Assembly: GCA_009602725.1 (NCBI GenBank)
Contig: WELB01000059.1
Coordinates: 493,922 to 526,514 of the forward strand
From: Spirogloea muscicola
Taxonomy: Eukaryota > Streptophyta > Zygnematophyceae > Spirogloeales > Spirogloeaceae
Length of the DNA: 32,593 nucleotides
Reading direction: 5' to 3'
Of the stretch, positions 24,995 to 32,593 are shown in pieces (the stretch's first letter is position 1; each line of letters begins with the position of its first letter). The position numbers and the translations under genes are program-made. Under the pieces are notes generated by a model. It made no database searches. It was not told the origin of the DNA and worked only from the letters and a program-made list of their open reading frames with translations.

Positions 24995-26134
24995 GGAGAC
25001 CCGTGTGTATGTGTGAGCAGCTTGTTTGTACATCAACGTGGCTTCAACGGGATCGACAAATGTATGAATATGACTGATTTAATTGGTATTGTATTCTGCT
25101 CAACATGACCTGCACATGGATGCGATTAGTCTGCGCTCTTAGTTGGGCCTGGGTCAAGGAAGCTCCTTGCAACACTTGCAGCCCGTACATCTAATGCTTG
25201 AGACCGCGGGTTAATGTCCTGCACTCACGAACAACCACACTCAAATTTTGGTTTGGCTGTACATTCACTTCGTTCTGAATGAGTATCCACATTCGCATTT
25301 GATTTCACTACGATTGCAGTGTGCCACTTGCACGTCAAAAGGGCACACCATTCCACTCAGGCAATTCAGGCTCCACTGGGGCAAGCACTACTTCTCCAAG
25401 TCTCATAGTGCTTGCCCCCCAGTGTCCATGCATTGCAAGTATTTGTGGACGTTGTTCAGAAAATTCAGGACCTTGTGTAGTGTGCCTCCAGATAGAGATA
25501 TGCAGCTACTACTAGTAGGGGGCGGCTCTTGAGATTCCAACTCTAGTGCGTACAGAGTAATCTCGACAAAAGGTATCTAACACCAGCCAACTAACAAGTG
25601 CGCATAGAGAAAGTTCCGAAGAAGGTACCTACAACGTTCCCACTGCATCGCCCAGTGAACATGAACATGCTACACGTGGTACTGCGAGTCTCACATGAAG
25701 GAAAAACACAGTCCAATCACCTTACGAATGTCAAATGCATCATGACTATGAATGTGCTCAGCAGTTCTATGAGAGAAGCAGTCCAACTAAATGGGGGGTC
25801 GTCGATTCTTGCTCTACTATACTGCCGTTTGCAAAGCATAGATCATTCAGCACTGCAGTACTGAGCGTACCGGCAAGCTATGGCAAGTTGGCAGTTGCCA
25901 GCTTGAATGAGACAGTGGTACTAAAAAAATTGTTTATGCTGTTGAATGTAACAGCAAAGAGAATGTGATGATGCTGCGCGGCGCTTAGCAGCCAGGCACT
26001 GTATACAGCTGGAACCACTGCTTCAACTCATAACAAATAGGTATACGTGGCAAATGAGAGCCGATTGTGGAAGGCCGACAGGTGCAAAACCACAGTCAAT
26101 GTACTTTGCCAGTGATGATGGCTGCCACACTGCC
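24995..26134. other. Convergent spacer, sugar transporter and SCP-2 gene
   Basis: It holds two 3' UTRs. Apart from the hairpin at 25374-25424 I see nothing. Short frames at 25248-25532 and 25598-25968 have no recognisable product. Confidence 0.55.
25374..25424. repeat. Imperfect inverted repeat (17-bp stem)
   Basis: CACTGGGGCAAGCACTA (25374-25390) pairs with 25406-25424, which carries two extra C residues as a bulge. The loop is 15 bases. It lies 380 bases past the transporter stop. Confidence 0.9.
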
Positions 26135-27056
26135 TCACATCTTGGCAGTCGCTGCCATGAAAAGGTCGGGCGTGAATTTGATGGCGGCTGCCATGCTGCC
26201 ACGAATGCGCATCTTGCCCCTGTGTACGGACAACAGCAAGCACTGTCAAAGGTGGCCCTTGGCTTTTGGACGCGACAGCAGTTACTCATATCAATCGAGT
26301 ACCACAGGTCTTGACAGATTACCAGATCTTGTCACAAAGGGCAAATCTACTCTTGGGCGCACCGTATGAAAGCCATCTGGGGGTTCATCTTCTTGGCCGA
26401 GATGGCGACAAAGTCGTCGTCGACGAATGAGAAGGCCACGTCGGGCTTCCCGCCATCGTACGGCCCTGCATGCCATTCCCGGAGCAATTGATCTCATTTA
26501 GAATTTCAGTTACTTACATGTACCCGGGCGATAATGGGGACCTCGACCTGCCTGCCACTGCCGCCATGGAGGCCCTCGACCTCGGCGCCCAGCGACCAAG
26601 AACAGGAACGACGACTCCAGCAGAGAGTCATCGGATCCGACCTCCTAGCTCGACATTTGCAAGTACTTGCCCCGACTCAACTGGGCTTCGACATAACCAG
26701 GGCCCACCTTTGTAGACGTCGCCCCGCTTGAGGTCCACGGTGTACGTCTCCTCGTCGACGCCGATTTTCTGCAACGGCGACGGCGGCGGCGGCTCTAAGT
26801 CAGCGCCACAAAGCCAAGCTCGCCTTGGCAGGCAAAGTAACCCATAAGTCCTTGCCGCTCGCAATTCCCAGTCTGTGGTTCGATTCCCAGTCTGCCCTCT
26901 TGTGGTTTTGTGGGCGGGCGGACCTGCGGGCTGATGTTCATCTGGTACACGAGGCCGACGCGGTCGCAGACGGCGGCGCCGCCGTCGCCCCGAAGCACGC
27001 CGCGCATGTCGTCCAGCAGCGCCGCCGACCGCAGCGGCGACGACGCCGCGAACGCC
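26135..27056 (-). CDS. SCP2: SCP-2 sterol-carrier domain protein, peroxisomal, 5' end unresolved
   Basis: This is a small stand-alone SCP-2 protein: a hydrophobic cavity that binds fatty acyl-CoA and sterols, in peroxisomes in plants and animals. Exons in transcript order: about 27056-26924, 26768-26708, 26465-26363, 26219-26135, with matching phases. The product follows the plant SCP2 pattern closely: LRSAALLDDMRGVL, VCDRVGLVYQMNI, EETYTVDLKRGDVYKG, DGGKPDVAFSFVDDDFVAI, KKMNPQMAFIRGKMRIRGSM, AAIKFTPDLF. It ends in AKM, which fits the peroxisomal PTS1 pattern [SAC]-[KRH]-[LM]. No ATG lies in frame where the family starts. A short first exon further upstream is likely, and an unread base (N at 27057) sits exactly at the candidate acceptor GCGCCAG. 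The gene converges on the sugar transporter. Confidence 0.88.
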
Positions 27057-27057
27057 N

Positions 27058-27780
27058 CTGGCGCCGCCGCCGCCGCCGCCGCGAATTGCCGCCCCGATTG
27101 CCGCCGCCGCCGCCGCGATTGCCGCCGCGGTTGCCGGAGCTGCGAGCAGTTGAGACGCGAGGACAAGTGGCGGCCCGAGGAAGCAGCCGACTCACTTAAC
27201 CCCTACAGTTAAACCTGAGAGACTTCTCTTAAGGACACCTGAACCGTAAACAATTCCCGCCTACCCCTGGGCAATTTGATCCGACCCATGAGCTTACTCA
27301 TCGGTTCGCCAGTATCGTGCATTCAACCACCATGTTTGCAAAGCAGGTTCCTCTTGCGGCCGTAAGAGACATGCGTTAGCAGCTAACCGCCGCGGCCAAG
27401 AGGCCCCGCCACGTGAGCCCGCCAGCCGGCGCGTCAGTTACGCGCCCACGGAAGAGGCTTGTGACCGTCCGATCAGGACCGATCCGGAGTTCGTGGTCGT
27501 CCGATCTGAGGGGGACCCCCATTCGGTGGCCAGCTCCGTGGCCTGCGCTACCGTTTCCCACACGGCACCTCGGCAACAACCACCGGGGAGGCCAGCCCAC
27601 GTCCCTGCCGCTCTGGCGGTGCCGGGGCCCGAACCCCGGGAGCTCCTTCCCGGCAACGAGCTACTCCGACCTGATGTTGCTCACTCGCGGGTACTGAGCT
27701 TCCCTAGTGTGCTGTCGTGTTTGGTGGTGTAGTCCTTTTTCGGCACCTCTTCCTTTGGCTTTGGACATTGTCCATTCCTT
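27058..27780. other. GC-rich region upstream of SCP-2
   Basis: It should hold the missing SCP-2 first exon and promoter. GC-rich sequence at 27380-27660 has frames open on both strands with no recognisable product. One possible start on the minus strand is the ATG near 27372, followed by a GT after the ATG near 27333, but the phase does not fit the next exon. Confidence 0.4.
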
Positions 27781-27782
27781 TT

Positions 27783-27801
27783 GGGCTGGCTTTGCCAGCC
27801 C
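27783..27801. repeat. Perfect GGGCTGGC hairpin
   Basis: An 8-bp stem, GGGCTGGC and GCCAGCCC, with a TTT loop. It is followed by T-rich sequence on the plus strand, and is the cleanest member of the hairpin family seen again at 28285-28621. Confidence 0.9.
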
Positions 27802-27857
27802 TTTTCTGTATGGGCGAGCCCTTCTCTCAGTGACCTGCTCCTGCTCTTGCATATCTC

Positions 27858-28115
27858 TCCACCATTTGCGATAGCTTCTGCCTGAACAATGTATTGGCTT
27901 GAATTGACCCTTTCATTCCATGCGCACCGCGCGAGCCTTCTCTCCTCCTCCTCTTCTGTACGTGCTCACGAGGGTGTCACACTGTTGCCTTATCCACCTT
28001 AGCATATGGCTTCGTTTCCGGTAGCCCCACTCTTTGCACTAGCTTTTGCCTGAACATGTTGCGGCTTGAATTGGCCAACCTTTCACTCCATGCGCACCAC
28101 GCGCCTTCTCCTCGT
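27858..28115. repeat. Two degenerate direct repeats of about 90 bases
   Basis: Copies at 27858-27947 and 28025-28115 share TAGCTT-TGCCTGAAC, GGCTTGAATTG, CTTTCA-TCCATGCGCACC and GCGCCTTCTC-type blocks. Weaker similarity upstream (TTCTGTA at about 27804 and 27955) suggests a unit near 155-165 bases. Confidence 0.85.
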
Positions 28116-28284
28116 GGTAGTGATTAGCTCGTCCCCTTCTGGTAATGTGATGCAGCGCCAATAGGGGCAAGGCTGTCACAAGCTTTCCTCCTAGTCGACT
28201 TAAGGTTATAGAAGTCCAACAGCAGAGGTCGTGGAGAGTACTTTCGTGGTTTGCGCCTTCCAGCCGTTTCGGATTGTCCATTTA

Positions 28285-28621
28285 GGCTGGCCTCTAACAG
28301 CAATTGCCTTAATGGAGGTTTCTTGAGTGGTCTATACGCTTTCCAGCTCCTTTGGACTCTTAACTTTTTCTTGATGGGCTGGCTTCTCACAGCCCCGCCC
28401 CCTTTGAGACAGCTGCTTCATTTTCTATCTGAAGTGGGCTGGCATTTTACAGCCATCACCTCTTCGAGCTGGCCTTTCACAGCCATCGCCGTCCATCAAG
28501 TAATCAATTTCTTCTTGTGGGCTGGCCAATCATAGCCCTCGACCATGTGGAGGAGCTGCTTCTTAACTTCACAGCCATCGGCCCATCATTTTCTGGGCTG
28601 GCATCTCGCAGCCATTGCCGC
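28285..28621. repeat. Array of GGCTGGC...CAGCC hairpin units
   Basis: Units start at 28285, 28376, 28436, 28466, 28519 and 28594, with a half unit at 28568-28583. Consensus is GGGCTGGC, 5-7 bases, CACAGCC then ATCGCC. Each can fold as a small GGCTG/CAGCC stem-loop. Spacing is irregular (30-91 bases). It lies between SCP-2 and the WD40 gene; short frames over it carry a repeating GWHFTAI/SWPFTAI pattern that simply reflects the DNA repeat. Confidence 0.85.
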
Positions 28622-29099
28622 CATCTGCACGAATTTCTTGTCCTCGGCTACACTCTGGCAGGGCAGATTCTTGCACTCGCCTGCCACCTCTGCTCGCCCA
28701 CGCCCGGCTCACCTCGTTCCTCTGCATTGGCAGAGAATTGAGGGCTGGACTTTGATTCTGGAGGCCTAGATTTGCCTACCGTCGACCTACCTCCCATGGG
28801 CCTCCCTCTGGTTGGAGCGCATTGCCTCTGATCGCCGCTCAAGCCCTCGGCGCATCGCCTCTGCTATGAAAGCTTGATGCCCAACTCCTCACCCATGTCA
28901 GTGTTCCTAAGTTGGCTTGGGAGTATGATGGGTGCAACATCTCAAGCGCGATGAGGATCCAAGCTACCCCAAGCCAAAGTTGAGGACTTGGCTCCCAAGA
29001 TCTGCTTCCATGCAAGCCCAGGACCCTCACAGAAATCTGGACACTACGGACTCCCCTGGCCGGAGTCCTCTGCCCACCTCCAAGCTACATCTCGGCACC
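28622..29099. other. Spacer downstream of the WD40 gene
   Basis: It should include the WD40 gene's 3' UTR. No gene or clear structure was seen. Confidence 0.5.

Positions 29100-32593
<3,494 letters not shown>

Noticed and set aside
26870-26900. GGTTCGATTCC, an exact tRNA B-box-like sequence
   Set aside because: No matching T stem, acceptor stem or A box upstream, and it lies in an SCP-2 intron.
27590-27660. GGGGCCCGAACCCC as a possible tRNA T-arm
   Set aside because: No cloverleaf can be drawn around it.
28251-28741. Plus-strand frames with repeated GWHFTAI-like peptides
   Set aside because: The peptide repetition follows from the DNA hairpin repeat, frames shift between units, and there is no recognisable product.

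Overview
This is a nuclear, intron-rich, GC-rich piece of a green-plant genome. It is most likely a chlorophyte alga, possibly a trebouxiophyte, but I cannot name the species. The reasons are protein families that read as plant or algal, many short GT-AG introns with CTGCAG-type acceptors, a few GC-AG introns, long GC-trinucleotide runs, and degenerate TTTAGGG (plant/green-algal telomere-type) tracts inside introns. No prokaryotic operon, CRISPR array, tRNA or rRNA gene was found. Real genes are split into exons of 54-800 bases, so single open frames are mostly exon fragments. I joined exons by homology (family knowledge recalled, not searched) and by requiring matching splice phases.

Layout. 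(1) 226-2073, plus: ornithine carbamoyltransferase of arginine biosynthesis, 5 exons. (2) 2453-2636: an unusual A-B-A'-B' interleaved inverted repeat. (3) 3126-6804, plus: a multi-spanning membrane protein with a C-terminal carbon-nitrogen hydrolase domain, resembling bacterial apolipoprotein N-acyltransferase (Lnt), 8 exons, two of its introns GC-AG. (4) 7600-19728, minus: a VIRILIZER/VIRMA homologue, the large scaffold of the m6A mRNA methyltransferase complex, about 25 exons and about 1757 residues. (5) 20600-24994, plus: a plastidic glucose transporter-type sugar porter, 13 exons, divergent from VIRILIZER across an 871-base spacer. (6) 26135 to about 27056, minus: a small SCP-2 sterol-carrier protein ending in a peroxisomal-type AKM tripeptide, 5' end unresolved. 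(7) 27780-28621: degenerate tandem repeats, including seven GGCTGGC/CAGCC hairpin units. (8) 29100-32470, minus: a WDR89-like WD40 protein whose first exon runs into a 123-base T homopolymer at the window edge.

The genes are neighbours rather than a pathway: plastid amino-acid synthesis, lipid/acyl chemistry, mRNA methylation, plastid sugar export, peroxisomal lipid binding and a WD40 scaffold. The points most worth following up are the eukaryotic Lnt-like enzyme with paired acidic substitutions near its active site, the compact C-terminus of the algal VIRILIZER, the permuted inverted repeat, the hairpin array, and the telomere-like introns.
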